A DNA stretch of 64,000 nt. Source: an uncultured Draconibacterium sp. (GTDB taxonomy: Bacteria; Bacteroidota; Bacteroidia; Bacteroidales; Prolixibacteraceae). Positions within the stretch are counted from its first letter, which is position 1. Each line of letters opens with the position of its first letter. Under the pieces are notes generated by a model, which saw only the letters and a program-made list of their open reading frames with translations, searched no databases and was not told the origin of the DNA. Position numbers and translations under genes: made by a program. Of the stretch, positions 28,287-37,015 are shown in pieces. The DNA is taken from contig NZ_OY776411.1 in NCBI RefSeq assembly GCF_963675585.1, positions 563,001 through 627,000 on the forward strand. Direction: 5' to 3'.

Positions 28287-29783
28287 TTATTTCTGTTCGT
28301 TTAGGTAAAGTTCAGCCGGAATAATTTCTTCGCCGGTTTCGAAGTTGTATAAGGATTGAATTTTAAGGTTCAATAATTCTATTTTGTAATTGATAAGCGC
28401 CTGGCTATACGAAATCTTTTTTTCGGAAAGCTGTGTTTGGTAAAGGTTTAAGTCCATACCCGTTAAATCACCGTTTTCGTATCTCTCCAAATTAATTTCA
28501 TAGGTAAGCTGCGCGTTTCGTTCGTTTTGTTTGGCAATATCAATCTGATTTAGCTGGTTTTGCAAATTGCGATACACCTGTCTGATGTCAACGATGATTT
28601 GCTTTTTCTCTTCCGACAGGTTCAATTCCTGCGAACGAATTGAGGCTTCGGCAGCAGCAATCCGTGCCTTTTTTTCACCCCAGTCGAAAATAGGAATATT
28701 AAAACTTAATGAAACCGACGGACTTTTTGTTGGATTGTCGTAGATTTGATTCAACTGGTAATTATCGCCGGTTATACCAAACCTCAGGTTCATATCGCCT
28801 TTAAATTCGTTTAACGATTTGGTTTGAATTAAATCAAACTGGCTGGTTTCCACATCAATTTCGCGTTGACGAAGTTCCATTCTTGAATTTAGTCCGTTCT
28901 CGATGGCTTTGTCCAAATCAACTGCAACCGGATTGGCAGTAATGTCAGCCAAAATCATAATATCCTCGAATAAATCCATTCCCAGATAAAGCTTCAACTG
29001 ATCTTTGTTGTTTTCAAAATTTACCTCGGCGTCCTGCAAAGTCGATTTCGATGTGGCAAGGTTTAACTCGGCCTGGTACTGTTCTTCTTTAGCAGCCAAT
29101 CCGGCCTGAACCTTGTTTACAATAATATCGTAACTCTTTTGTGTATTAGCCAGTTCTTCTTTTGCAATACTCAAATTCATTTGCGACATATAAACATTGT
29201 AGAAAAACTGTGTAACATTTCGCTCAAGATTGAGGCGCTGCATGGCATAATTCAGGTTAGCGTTCTCAAGATTCAGCTCCAGTGTTTTAAGTTCGAGTTT
29301 TAAGCGGTTGTATGTAAAAAGAGGTTGGTTTAAATTCAGATACAAATTATTAAAAAACACTTCACTTTCAATGTCTGTAGAAGTTGAAGCATTGCTCGAC
29401 CACCCAAATTCATTGGTTAACGAAATTGTTCCATCTGTGACTAAAATGGGTTGCTCAACCCGAAACAAGGTACTGGTTTCAAAATTTTCATTGGTATACC
29501 ACTCCGAAACCCTTGTGTCGAAACGTCTTTGTTTACTGTAATTAACAGGATTTACCTCGAGTGAGAAACGTGATTTTAAAGCAGCACGCTGGGCTTCCAG
29601 GTTTTTCTGATAACGCTCTAAATTTAAAAGCGACTGCTGAAGATCGGGACTACCGGTTTCGGCAATACTTAGCGCTTTTGCAAGGGTCAGGGCTTCCTGT
29701 GCCTGAACTGTGTAGGCTCCCAGTCCCAGCATAAATACAAGGAGAAAAAGCACTTGCAATTGTTTGGTTTTTGTTCTTTTCAT
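28287..29783 (-). CDS. TolC-family outer-membrane efflux protein
   Basis: The 498-residue protein has a Sec signal (LGLGAYTVQAQ) and two repeats of the outer-membrane-factor pattern: a long helical hairpin in each half (ALSIAETGSPDLQQSLLNLER; QQ-rich second half with RIAAAEASIRSQELNLSEEKK) and beta strands such as SVSLSFNIPIFDWGEKKARI. It should form the trimeric exit duct for the RND and perhaps ABC modules of the operon. The ATG at 29783 is taken; the TTG nine codons earlier only adds a polar stretch before the signal peptide. Confidence 0.93.
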   Translation of the reverse strand: MKRTKTKQLQVLFLLVFMLGLGAYTVQAQEALTLAKALSIAETGSPDLQQSLLNLERYQKNLEAQRAALKSRFSLEVNPVNYSKQRRFDTRVSEWYTNENFETSTLFRVEQPILVTDGTISLTNEFGWSSNASTSTDIESEVFFNNLYLNLNQPLFTYNRLKLELKTLELNLENANLNYAMQRLNLERNVTQFFYNVYMSQMNLSIAKEELANTQKSYDIIVNKVQAGLAAKEEQYQAELNLATSKSTLQDAEVNFENNKDQLKLYLGMDLFEDIMILADITANPVAVDLDKAIENGLNSRMELRQREIDVETSQFDLIQTKSLNEFKGDMNLRFGITGDNYQLNQIYDNPTKSPSVSLSFNIPIFDWGEKKARIAAAEASIRSQELNLSEEKKQIIVDIRQVYRNLQNQLNQIDIAKQNERNAQLTYEINLERYENGDLTGMDLNLYQTQLSEKKISYSQALINYKIELLNLKIQSLYNFETGEEIIPAELYLNEQK

Positions 29784-29864
29784 GTTTTTATTATTGTATA
29801 TTTTTTGCAACTCTTACCTGTCAGAAGGCAGGTGGGTACTGTATTTCTAAAAATTGATTTTGTT

Positions 29865-32800
29865 TTACAACTCCACTATTTTAACGGCATCGGCAAAAAC
29901 ATATCGTAAATCCGATTTATCCGACAATTCAATAACTGCTTTATCCGATCCAAAATAGAACGAGCCCAAATGACACCAGCCATTTTCTGCGTTCTGAACT
30001 TCCAAAGCTGCTTCTTCAGCTCCGTCATCGGCATGAATCGTAAAGTTGTAGTTTCCTTTTTCTTCATTTCTGTCGCGGCCTCTGCCACGCATTTTTGTCA
30101 AATAAAAATACACATCGTAGTAACCGGGTTCTTTTACGGGAACATTCCAGGTTGCTTTCATATCGCCAACTCCCGATTTTATATAATGCGCCGATCGGAT
30201 GTATTCGCCATAAAAATCGGAATTGGTTGTGGCAGTCCAGTTTGTTGGCGGTCTCCACCAATTTATGCCTTCGTATTTTCTTTTCGTTTCTTCTTCCTTG
30301 ATAATTAAGCGTTCGAGCAAACTAATATTCTCTGTTACGGTAACTTCAAATCCAGGATCTTCATTATCCACAACAGACTCGTTAGGTAATTTTGTTTGAA
30401 CAGGAACATTTGAAATACGCTCTCCCTCAACGGGTTTTGCCTTTAAATCTTCTTCTACTTCGCGGAAGAACTCCATCATGGTTTGCGGAACGTTTTGCGA
30501 TGTCATGGTATTAAGTATCACCATTCGAGGATCTCCATCGAGCAAATAACTTAACTCTTTGGTTTGGTTGGCTTCCAAAAATATCAGGTTATCGATAACA
30601 TCGCTGCCACCCATACCTCCTCCGCGTCCACCGCCTGGGCCACCCGGCCCTCCACCCATACGAAACGACAGTTTAACCAAACCTTCCACTTCCGAAAAGT
30701 TAGTTACCTTCACCGAAACCATGGTTTTCATTGCATCGCCCGACTTCACTTTTACAGCTTTTATTGGCGAAATTAAATAACCGGGCAACGATTTGGCATT
30801 AAACCAATCGTCCATTATCGGAACCAACTCAATTCCAAAAGCTTCGTAAATTTTGTGATCAAATTCTTCAAACGAAATATTTTTATAACTGCTCTCGGCC
30901 AAAACTTTCCGTAAGAAGGTCTCAAACTCCTGTTGTCCGGCTTTCCATTGTATTTTCGAAAAAAGTACATCACCCTTTAACTTGATTACATTGCTGACAA
31001 TGTCTTTTTGTTCCGGATCAGCCAAAATCTCTTCAAATGTCATGTCCTGCAGTGCAATATTGGCCATTACATCCGGACTCTCTCCATTCATGCTGCTCAT
31101 AAAAACCGAACGCATATCAACCGCCTGGTTTTTCAGATAAGCCTCGAAAATACGATTGGTAATTGGCCATTTATCCGACTGAATATTGTTTTGGAAGTTG
31201 TACAGCATTGGAAAAATAAAATAGGGATTGCCCGACTGTTCCACATCCATTTGTCCACCACGCCCCCAGTTTCTATCTGTTTCGAGTTCGGTAGTAAATT
31301 TGCTAAAAAAGTCACCAATCACCCGAAGTTCTTTATCCTGCGGGGTCATGTCTCCGGCATTGTGCCCCCAGCGGCCAACTCTTTCCTTTTGTTTTACAAA
31401 GTCGGCTTCACGCATCATAAAACCCTTTTCGGGAATAAAAACCTGCTCGGGTTGTACCGCTTCCTGAATAGAAGTCCACATGCGTTCGTAGGTTTTAAAT
31501 TGTGCCGGAACTTCCACAATAGAAAGTCGCGGAGAATTGTATTCAAGATTATACGTTCGTTTGAAGTCTTCAAACCGTTCGGCAATCACACTCGACAGGG
31601 TATCTTTCGACTCGGGAAAAACATCGGCAAAATAATTGTGTCCCCCAAAATACCAAACGCCAAAGGTTACGCTGTCTTTTTCCATTGTTATTTGCTCGTA
31701 ATCACCAATGGCCAGTGAGATCTGGGTTAAACGTGTTTCGTTTTCAAACACAAATTCGCCGGGCGAAACTTCATTTATATTTCCCTGCGAAATGGCTTGT
31801 AACCCATCAGTTGTTTTTACCCGAAGCGTATAATTTACAAACTCCGACTGAAACCAACTCACATTTTTGTCGCTGTACGTTACACCGGTTTTTGGATACC
31901 AGTTGGCTTCGCGTGTTAACAGCACATAATTGGGCTCGATAAATGCATATCGTTTGTCGACATTTAGTACAAACTTTCCATATTTTTCCTGCATTGTTTC
32001 TGCCTCAATATCCAGGTAACAATAGGTTTCGTCAATTGAACCTGAATACACGAATTCAACTTTTGAAGTATCACCGGGCTGAAAATTTACCTGATCGGAA
32101 ATAAGAATAAGGTGTTGATCGCGAATAAATTTGGTTTCTTTTCCGTTTACTTTTAACGATTTCATTTGAAGCCCGACGTTCAAACTAAAAATCAGCTTGT
32201 CAATCGGTTTTTGTTTGTCGTTTGTAATTGTAAGCAAAGAAGTTACATCAATGGTTTCTCCCAAGTGATTTACCTGCAAATCGTTTGCGACAACCGATGG
32301 AACAGTTTCGCCGACATATTTGTTGTTTAACTGAACGATTTCCTCGCGTAATTGATCGGCGTGTTTAAAATAATTAATGTGATTAAAGGCCAGATAACCG
32401 GCTCCGCCAATAAAAACAATACTAAATATCAACGAGAAATAAGTCATTGCTTCCGACTGCGGCAAACGCTTTAAAAGAAATATCGTTAGAAATATAAAGC
32501 CAACCCCGAGTCCAAAATATATTCCGCGGTGCGCCATAATCAAGGCCAAATTTCCAAAGCCAACCACATCAGAACTCAGCATCGGAATATTAAAAGCCAT
32601 GTAATCGAAAATATAGTAAAACTTGGCCTGCAGCAAGAAAAGCGTAATTCCGATGTAGCCCAGAATTAATACAAAAGTTATGGCCTGGTTGCGAATAACA
32701 CTCATTAGCAAAAACGACAAACCCATTATAAATACAAGGGTTGGAATACTGATCAGGAGCAAATAAACTCCGTACGACATCCAGTTTATCGATGTTCCCT

Positions 32801-33212
32801 GCGAGAGCGCGTTAAAGATCAGTGCCATAATAACCACAGCAACATTCAGAATCATAAAAACCTGCATGTTACCGAGCGTTTTTCCTATTACATACTCACC
32901 GTTAGTCATCGAACGCATATAAATAACCTCGGTGGTATCCAGTTTTTTATCCCGTTTCAGGAAATCGGATGCCAAAAACACGGCAATAACAGCCTGTGCC
33001 ACGTTCAATATCAGCAAGTTAAAATATGGAATTCCGCTTGGAATAGCACGAATGGCCCAGCCTTCGCTGCCGCCACCTTCAATCACCATTCCGAAATTCA
33101 TTCCAAAAAGTACCAGAAGCGAAAGGATACTGAATATTCGAAAAAACCAACTGCGAAACAAAGTTTTTCGTTCGTATTTCGCTATTGAAAATATGTTGTG
33201 TAATGAAATCAT
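29865..33212 (-). CDS. ABC-2 permease with M1-aminopeptidase-like exterior (no HEXXH) and golvesin-like C-terminal domain
   Basis: The 1115-residue protein begins with about seven membrane helices of ABC-2 type (residues 15-290; TTEVIYMRSMTNGEYVIGK is a typical first-loop segment). A large extracytoplasmic part follows. Residues about 310-560 resemble the N-terminal beta domain of M1 peptidases (LQMKSLKVNG, EANWYPKTGVTYSD), but nowhere is there an HEXXH zinc motif; the expected site reads VQPEQVFIPEKGFMMREADF. A Gly-rich loop lies near 850-869. Residues about 965-1115 look like a golvesin/xly-type domain (PGYYDVYFYLTK, WCHLGSFYFG, FADAVKIVEL). It pairs with the ABC ATPase 10 bp upstream. I infer a binding or scaffold role for the outer part, not proteolysis. 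Confidence 0.8.
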   Translation of the reverse strand: MISLHNIFSIAKYERKTLFRSWFFRIFSILSLLVLFGMNFGMVIEGGGSEGWAIRAIPSGIPYFNLLILNVAQAVIAVFLASDFLKRDKKLDTTEVIYMRSMTNGEYVIGKTLGNMQVFMILNVAVVIMALIFNALSQGTSINWMSYGVYLLLISIPTLVFIMGLSFLLMSVIRNQAITFVLILGYIGITLFLLQAKFYYIFDYMAFNIPMLSSDVVGFGNLALIMAHRGIYFGLGVGFIFLTIFLLKRLPQSEAMTYFSLIFSIVFIGGAGYLAFNHINYFKHADQLREEIVQLNNKYVGETVPSVVANDLQVNHLGETIDVTSLLTITNDKQKPIDKLIFSLNVGLQMKSLKVNGKETKFIRDQHLILISDQVNFQPGDTSKVEFVYSGSIDETYCYLDIEAETMQEKYGKFVLNVDKRYAFIEPNYVLLTREANWYPKTGVTYSDKNVSWFQSEFVNYTLRVKTTDGLQAISQGNINEVSPGEFVFENETRLTQISLAIGDYEQITMEKDSVTFGVWYFGGHNYFADVFPESKDTLSSVIAERFEDFKRTYNLEYNSPRLSIVEVPAQFKTYERMWTSIQEAVQPEQVFIPEKGFMMREADFVKQKERVGRWGHNAGDMTPQDKELRVIGDFFSKFTTELETDRNWGRGGQMDVEQSGNPYFIFPMLYNFQNNIQSDKWPITNRIFEAYLKNQAVDMRSVFMSSMNGESPDVMANIALQDMTFEEILADPEQKDIVSNVIKLKGDVLFSKIQWKAGQQEFETFLRKVLAESSYKNISFEEFDHKIYEAFGIELVPIMDDWFNAKSLPGYLISPIKAVKVKSGDAMKTMVSVKVTNFSEVEGLVKLSFRMGGGPGGPGGGRGGGMGGSDVIDNLIFLEANQTKELSYLLDGDPRMVILNTMTSQNVPQTMMEFFREVEEDLKAKPVEGERISNVPVQTKLPNESVVDNEDPGFEVTVTENISLLERLIIKEEETKRKYEGINWWRPPTNWTATTNSDFYGEYIRSAHYIKSGVGDMKATWNVPVKEPGYYDVYFYLTKMRGRGRDRNEEKGNYNFTIHADDGAEEAALEVQNAENGWCHLGSFYFGSDKAVIELSDKSDLRYVFADAVKIVEL

Positions 33213-33222
33213 TTAATAAGCT

Positions 33223-34116
33223 TTAGGCGTTTGACCACTGGTTAAGTTTATTCTCCATAAAATGCACATAAGCGTGCTCAAGATTGGGTGCAATTTGTTT
33301 TCCCTGGTAACCGTTAATTTCTGCTGCTACCACTTGCACTTCCCATCCTCCGTCAATCGGGATAGTAGAAATTACCGGATACTTCTCGTTAATTTCCATG
33401 TACTCTTGTTCAGTTGCTTCAATCTGCCAAACATTTCCTTCGGCTTCTTTAATCAACTGCTCGGGCGAACCGGAAAAAGCCAGTTTCCCGGTATTTAGCA
33501 AGGCCATATTATCGCAGGTACTCGAAATATCGCCAACAATATGTGTTGAAAGGATAATAATTACATCGCGTGTACTGATTGTCGACAGCAGATTTCGAAA
33601 ACGAATCCGCTCTTCCGGATCAAGACCCGTTGTTGGCTCATCGACAATAATAATTTTTGGATCGTTTATTAATGCCTGCGCAATGCCAAGCCTCCGTTTC
33701 ATACCACCCGAAAGTTTATTTGCATTTCTGTCGCGTGCTTCAAACAGGCCGACTTCCTCGAGCATCTGCTCAACGGCAGTACGTCGCTGAGCACTGTTTT
33801 TCATACCCGACAAACGAGCTGCGTAATCCAAAAACTCATAGGTTTTCAACTTCGAAAAAAAGCTAAAATCCTGTGGCAGGTAGCCCAGCATCGACCTTAT
33901 TTCGCGGCGGTTTTTCGACAGTTCCAGCTCGTTAAAATACACTTTGCCACTACTTGGTTTCATAAGCGTTACCAAAATTCGCATGAGTGTAGATTTACCG
34001 GCACCATTTGGTCCCAAAAGACCGAACATTCCGTTTGGAATTTCAAGGTTTAAATTATTAACGGCATAACTGCCTCCCTTGTAAACTTTGTTAAGATTTT
34101 CTATTTTAATATGCAC
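33223..34116 (-). CDS. ABC transporter ATP-binding protein (first gene of the RND/ABC operon)
   Basis: The 297-residue ATPase has Walker A GPNGAGKST at 35-43, Q-loop LPQDFSF at 80-86, signature LSGGMKRRLGIAQ at 135-147, Walker B KIIIVDEPTTGLDP at 154-167 and an H-loop STHIVGDISS. The C-terminal tail PNLEHAYVHFM has a counterpart (PHLEDAYLCLL) in the ATPase part of the RND::ABC fusion, so the two are paralogues. The start codon is GTG; no in-frame ATG is near. It energises the ABC-2 permease that follows after 10 bp, and perhaps the whole hybrid machine. Confidence 0.93.
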   Translation of the reverse strand: MHIKIENLNKVYKGGSYAVNNLNLEIPNGMFGLLGPNGAGKSTLMRILVTLMKPSSGKVYFNELELSKNRREIRSMLGYLPQDFSFFSKLKTYEFLDYAARLSGMKNSAQRRTAVEQMLEEVGLFEARDRNANKLSGGMKRRLGIAQALINDPKIIIVDEPTTGLDPEERIRFRNLLSTISTRDVIIILSTHIVGDISSTCDNMALLNTGKLAFSGSPEQLIKEAEGNVWQIEATEQEYMEINEKYPVISTIPIDGGWEVQVVAAEINGYQGKQIAPNLEHAYVHFMENKLNQWSNA

Positions 34117-34163
34117 AGCACACAGTTGTATTTGATTTAGACACTGACTTGGACTTTGGAAGT

Positions 34164-34188
34164 ATTGAATCGTTTAATCCGATTCATT
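34164..34188 (-). promoter_or_regulatory. Inverted repeat upstream of the RND/ABC operon: candidate operator
   Basis: ATTGAATCG (34164-34172) and CGATTCATT (34180-34188) form 9-bp arms with one mismatch and a 7-bp spacer, 48 bp before the GTG start of the ABC ATPase. No clear TAnnTTTG element is seen in the region. No regulator gene lies in the operon. Confidence 0.35.
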
Positions 34189-34363
34189 ATAATTATGTTT
34201 TAAAATTACAAAGAATATAAGTTCACATACAAATTGTTAATCGTCTTTTAGCTAAACACGCGCATTCGTTCGACAAACAATACATTTTTAGATGAAAATT
34301 GACTTTTCGGGAGATAAATTCGGACCCAACAAATCCCATTTTGAATCCATCGGGTTAGCACAT

Positions 34364-34396
34364 AAAAAAAGAGGTCTCAAAAACGAAACCTCTTTT
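34364..34396 (-). terminator. Terminator of the secreted-protein gene
   Basis: AAAAGAGGT (34367-34375) pairs with ACCTCTTTT (34388-34396); on the minus strand the stem ends in a T run. It is 20 nt past the stop at 34416 and shields the RND/ABC operon promoter. Confidence 0.8.
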
Positions 34397-34415
34397 CCTA
34401 AACCAAATTTTGAAC

Positions 34416-35000
34416 TTATAATTTTGCGATGTATTTATGATCTTTAAACTGATCTGTTAATACAATTTCATACTCCCCTTTTTCAAGCTTCGAAAGATCA
34501 ACACATTTCTGAATGGTAAGATCTTTTCCAAGTTTAACTCCATCAATGTGATTTCCGTTTTGATAAACGTTTAAATAAACCTGCGATTTTGGACAGTTAA
34601 AAAACGATACGTTAAGTTTTTTACCATTCATACAAAAATAGGGTTCGTATAAATAGAACACATCTCCTACTGTTATCATTTCATTTTTTACGGCTAAACT
34701 GCGGCTAACACTTCTGTTCCCGAAATTCACACACACGCAGTATGTTCCGTCTCCCATTTCCGAAAAATCAAAGATTTTCTTGTAATCACTGTGTCGTTCT
34801 TTAGTCCTTTTAAAATACACAATCTCTCCATTCGCATTTGTCAAAGTAATTTCCAGAGGCGAAGCTTCTGACGATTCAAATGCGACCAAAGCTTTGTCGT
34901 TTTCTACGTGTACTACATTCATTTTGGGGAATTCGGTGGCAAACCCTATTGCTGCAATAAAGAATGCCAGGCTTGTTAAAACCCATTTTCTTGTTTTCAT
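34416..35000 (-). CDS. Secreted beta-sandwich protein of unknown function, paralogue 1
   Basis: The 194-residue product has a Sec signal (LAFFIAAIGFA) and a predicted all-beta mature part. It shares its layout with the neighbour at 35333-35923: EFPKMNVVHVENDKALVAFE against EKPKMSVVPLTADRAIVSIQ, NGEIVYFKRT against NGDLVYYKQS, YKKIFDF..GDGTYCV against YQKVFDF..ENGSYTM, and LSKLEKGEYEIVLT against LSRLTKGKYDVVLS. The pattern is like DUF3244 or the Ig-like sorting domains of Bacteroidota, but I do not recognise a function. Three or four cysteines not present in the other copy may form a disulfide. The ATG at 35000 is chosen over the TTG at 35030. It has its own terminator. Confidence 0.75.
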   Translation of the reverse strand: MKTRKWVLTSLAFFIAAIGFATEFPKMNVVHVENDKALVAFESSEASPLEITLTNANGEIVYFKRTKERHSDYKKIFDFSEMGDGTYCVCVNFGNRSVSRSLAVKNEMITVGDVFYLYEPYFCMNGKKLNVSFFNCPKSQVYLNVYQNGNHIDGVKLGKDLTIQKCVDLSKLEKGEYEIVLTDQFKDHKYIAKL

Positions 35001-35332
35001 TTTTTTGTTGTTTAATGTTTTCAATGGCAACCGTTAAAACAGCATTGTAAAAAATCTGTGGCTTAATCAGAATTTTTAATGTGTTCAACAATTTAAAATT
35101 TAACTGTTCTCTAATTAACTGACATCAATTTAGCTATGACGTTACATTAAACGGGTATCTTATCGATGAACTGCACAATAACGTAGACAAACACAAAAAA
35201 AAAGGTAACCCAAACTATTTACCTTCTCCAAAGTACCATTCACTCAACCGAACGAGCCGTTTGTACATAAAAAAAAGGCCGCCATCTGTTTCTGCACAGA
35301 TAACGGCCTTTTAAACCAATAACTTTTGTAAC
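35001..35332. other. Intergenic space between the two secreted paralogues
   Basis: Apart from the terminator at 35273-35312 I see only AT-rich leader DNA. The minus-strand leader of the downstream gene contains an A-rich run directly before the ATG, as is usual for Bacteroidota ribosome entry. No further gene is visible. Confidence 0.5.
35273..35312 (-). terminator. Terminator after the second secreted paralogue
   Basis: AAAAGGCCG at 35273-35281 pairs with CGGCCTTTT at 35304-35312, with an inner ATCTG/CAGAT stem. On the minus strand it ends in eight T. It lies about 20 nt after the stop at 35333. Confidence 0.88.
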
Positions 35333-35923
35333 CTATTTTTCCAAACTATAAGTAAATTCATTATTATATGAACTAAGAACAACATCGTATTTGCCTTTTG
35401 TAAGACGAGACAAATCATAACCTGAAGTTAGATTAAACTCTTTTCCCAGTTTTGATTCGTAAACCAAACCTTTTTCATCATAGATGGCCAGGTTGTAGCT
35501 TTCTTCGTCAAAATTCAAATAAGACAGTTTCAATACACCTTCTGTGTAGTTAAAGAACGGATCAAAACGTAATTTTGACTCTCCGATCTCGATACCGTTA
35601 GATGCAACTGAAAAATCTTTTGACAAACGTGTGTCATTTACTTTTAAGTGCATAGTATAACTACCATTTTCAAGCGCTTTAAAATCAAACACTTTCTGAT
35701 AGTTATTTAATGGCTTAGTAGATTGTTTATAATATACTAAGTCTCCATTTTCTGCATGAATGCTTAACTCAAACAAAGCTGCATTGTCGTTTTGAATTGA
35801 CACAATTGCTCTGTCGGCTGTTAAGGGTACAACACTCATTTTTGGCTTCTCCACTGCAGTTGCAATTGCTACAATCGCTACCGCTAGTACTGTCGATAAT
35901 AATTTAATTGTTTTCATAACCAT
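35333..35923 (-). CDS. Secreted beta-sandwich protein of unknown function, paralogue 2
   Basis: The 196-residue product has a signal peptide (LSTVLAVAIVAIATA) and a beta-rich mature region that is paralogous to 34416-35000 (shared PKMxVV, NGDLVYYKQS, YQKVFDFKALENGSY and LSRLTKGKYDVVLSS). The copies diverge over most other positions and each has its own terminator, so they are an old tandem duplication under separate control. An alternative ATG exists two codons downstream at 35917 and gives the more usual start MKTIKLL. It could be an envelope stress or adhesion protein, but nothing shows this. Confidence 0.75.
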   Translation of the reverse strand: MVMKTIKLLSTVLAVAIVAIATAVEKPKMSVVPLTADRAIVSIQNDNAALFELSIHAENGDLVYYKQSTKPLNNYQKVFDFKALENGSYTMHLKVNDTRLSKDFSVASNGIEIGESKLRFDPFFNYTEGVLKLSYLNFDEESYNLAIYDEKGLVYESKLGKEFNLTSGYDLSRLTKGKYDVVLSSYNNEFTYSLEK

Positions 35924-36181
35924 TCAATTTTTTAGTTTAACAATGAATGACGATACAAACATACATGTTTTACAGCATACATGCTCTAAAACATACTTTA
36001 AAAGATTGTAACCTAAACAATAATTTAACATGAAGAAGTATTTTATTGAAAAAACAGACCGTGAAAGCCTTTATATACAGGCTTTATGTCATTCGAACAT
36101 ATTGCTATTACAATAATCATGCCGTTTTGTACTTGGATATATTAAATAATTTTTAATTACATTCGCATCAAAGCGCACAAA

Positions 36182-36871
36182 ATGGACATAAAAATACTCC
36201 AACTCATTGAAGGAGCGAATGTTGCAACAGGAACAACCGTAATTATCGATGTATTCAGAGCTTTCTCAACAGCTTGTTATGCATTTGAAAAAGGAATTTC
36301 AAAAATAATTCCCGTTGGTAACATTGAGTTGGCTTACAAACTAAAAAAAGACAATCCAGATGCAATTTTGGTTGGCGAACGCAACGAACAAAAACCCAAA
36401 GGTTTTGATTTTGGCAACTCTCCGTCACAATTAGTAAATGCTTTAATTACGGCCAAAACAATGATACACACAACCAGTTCGGGCACCCAGGGAATTGCAG
36501 GGGCAGTTAATGCCAACGAAATACTAACAGGTAGTTTTGTAAATGCCGGTGCCATTGTTCGCTATATTCAACAAACGCAGCCCGCTACCATTTCGTTGGT
36601 TTGTATGGGTTATGCCTGCCAGTACCCAACCGACGAGGACACACTTTGTGCCGAATACATAAAAAACGAACTGACAGGAAAACACAACAACTTTGAAAAG
36701 ATGGTTGAAACGATTCAACAAGGCGACGGTGCCCGGTTCTTCGATCCTGCAAAACAAAGCTGGTCGCCAAAAGAAGATTTTAACCTTTGCTTAAGCCTGA
36801 ATCGTTTTAACTTTATTTTAAAGGTGAACAAAGAAAACCATTTGAATTTTCTGGAGAAAATAGATATTTAA
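36182..36871 (+). CDS. comB: 2-phosphosulfolactate phosphatase-like protein (ComB family)
   Basis: The 229-residue protein carries ComB motifs: VIIDVFRAFSTACYAFEKG near residue 20, LVGERNEQKPKGFDFGNSP near 63-81, TSSGTQGI near 98 and PTDEDTLCAEYI near 148. ComB is a magnesium-dependent acid phosphatase of coenzyme M synthesis in methanogens. Many bacteria without coenzyme M have homologues, which may act in sulfolactate metabolism or on another phosphorylated acid. No other coenzyme-M or sulfolactate gene is in the window, so the in vivo substrate is open. It stands alone, divergent from the secreted paralogues. Confidence 0.85.
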   Translation: MDIKILQLIEGANVATGTTVIIDVFRAFSTACYAFEKGISKIIPVGNIELAYKLKKDNPDAILVGERNEQKPKGFDFGNSPSQLVNALITAKTMIHTTSSGTQGIAGAVNANEILTGSFVNAGAIVRYIQQTQPATISLVCMGYACQYPTDEDTLCAEYIKNELTGKHNNFEKMVETIQQGDGARFFDPAKQSWSPKEDFNLCLSLNRFNFILKVNKENHLNFLEKIDI

Positions 36872-37015
36872 TGCAGCTCTTCATCCTAAAGGAACAAACG
36901 CAGCTTCACATATTATATAAATCAAACCTTAACGTCATACGTTTTCTATTCCGAAAAACATTATTTTGGTAGTATATTCCAGCGAAAAACAAAAATTGAG
37001 GTAAAGTCGGTATCT

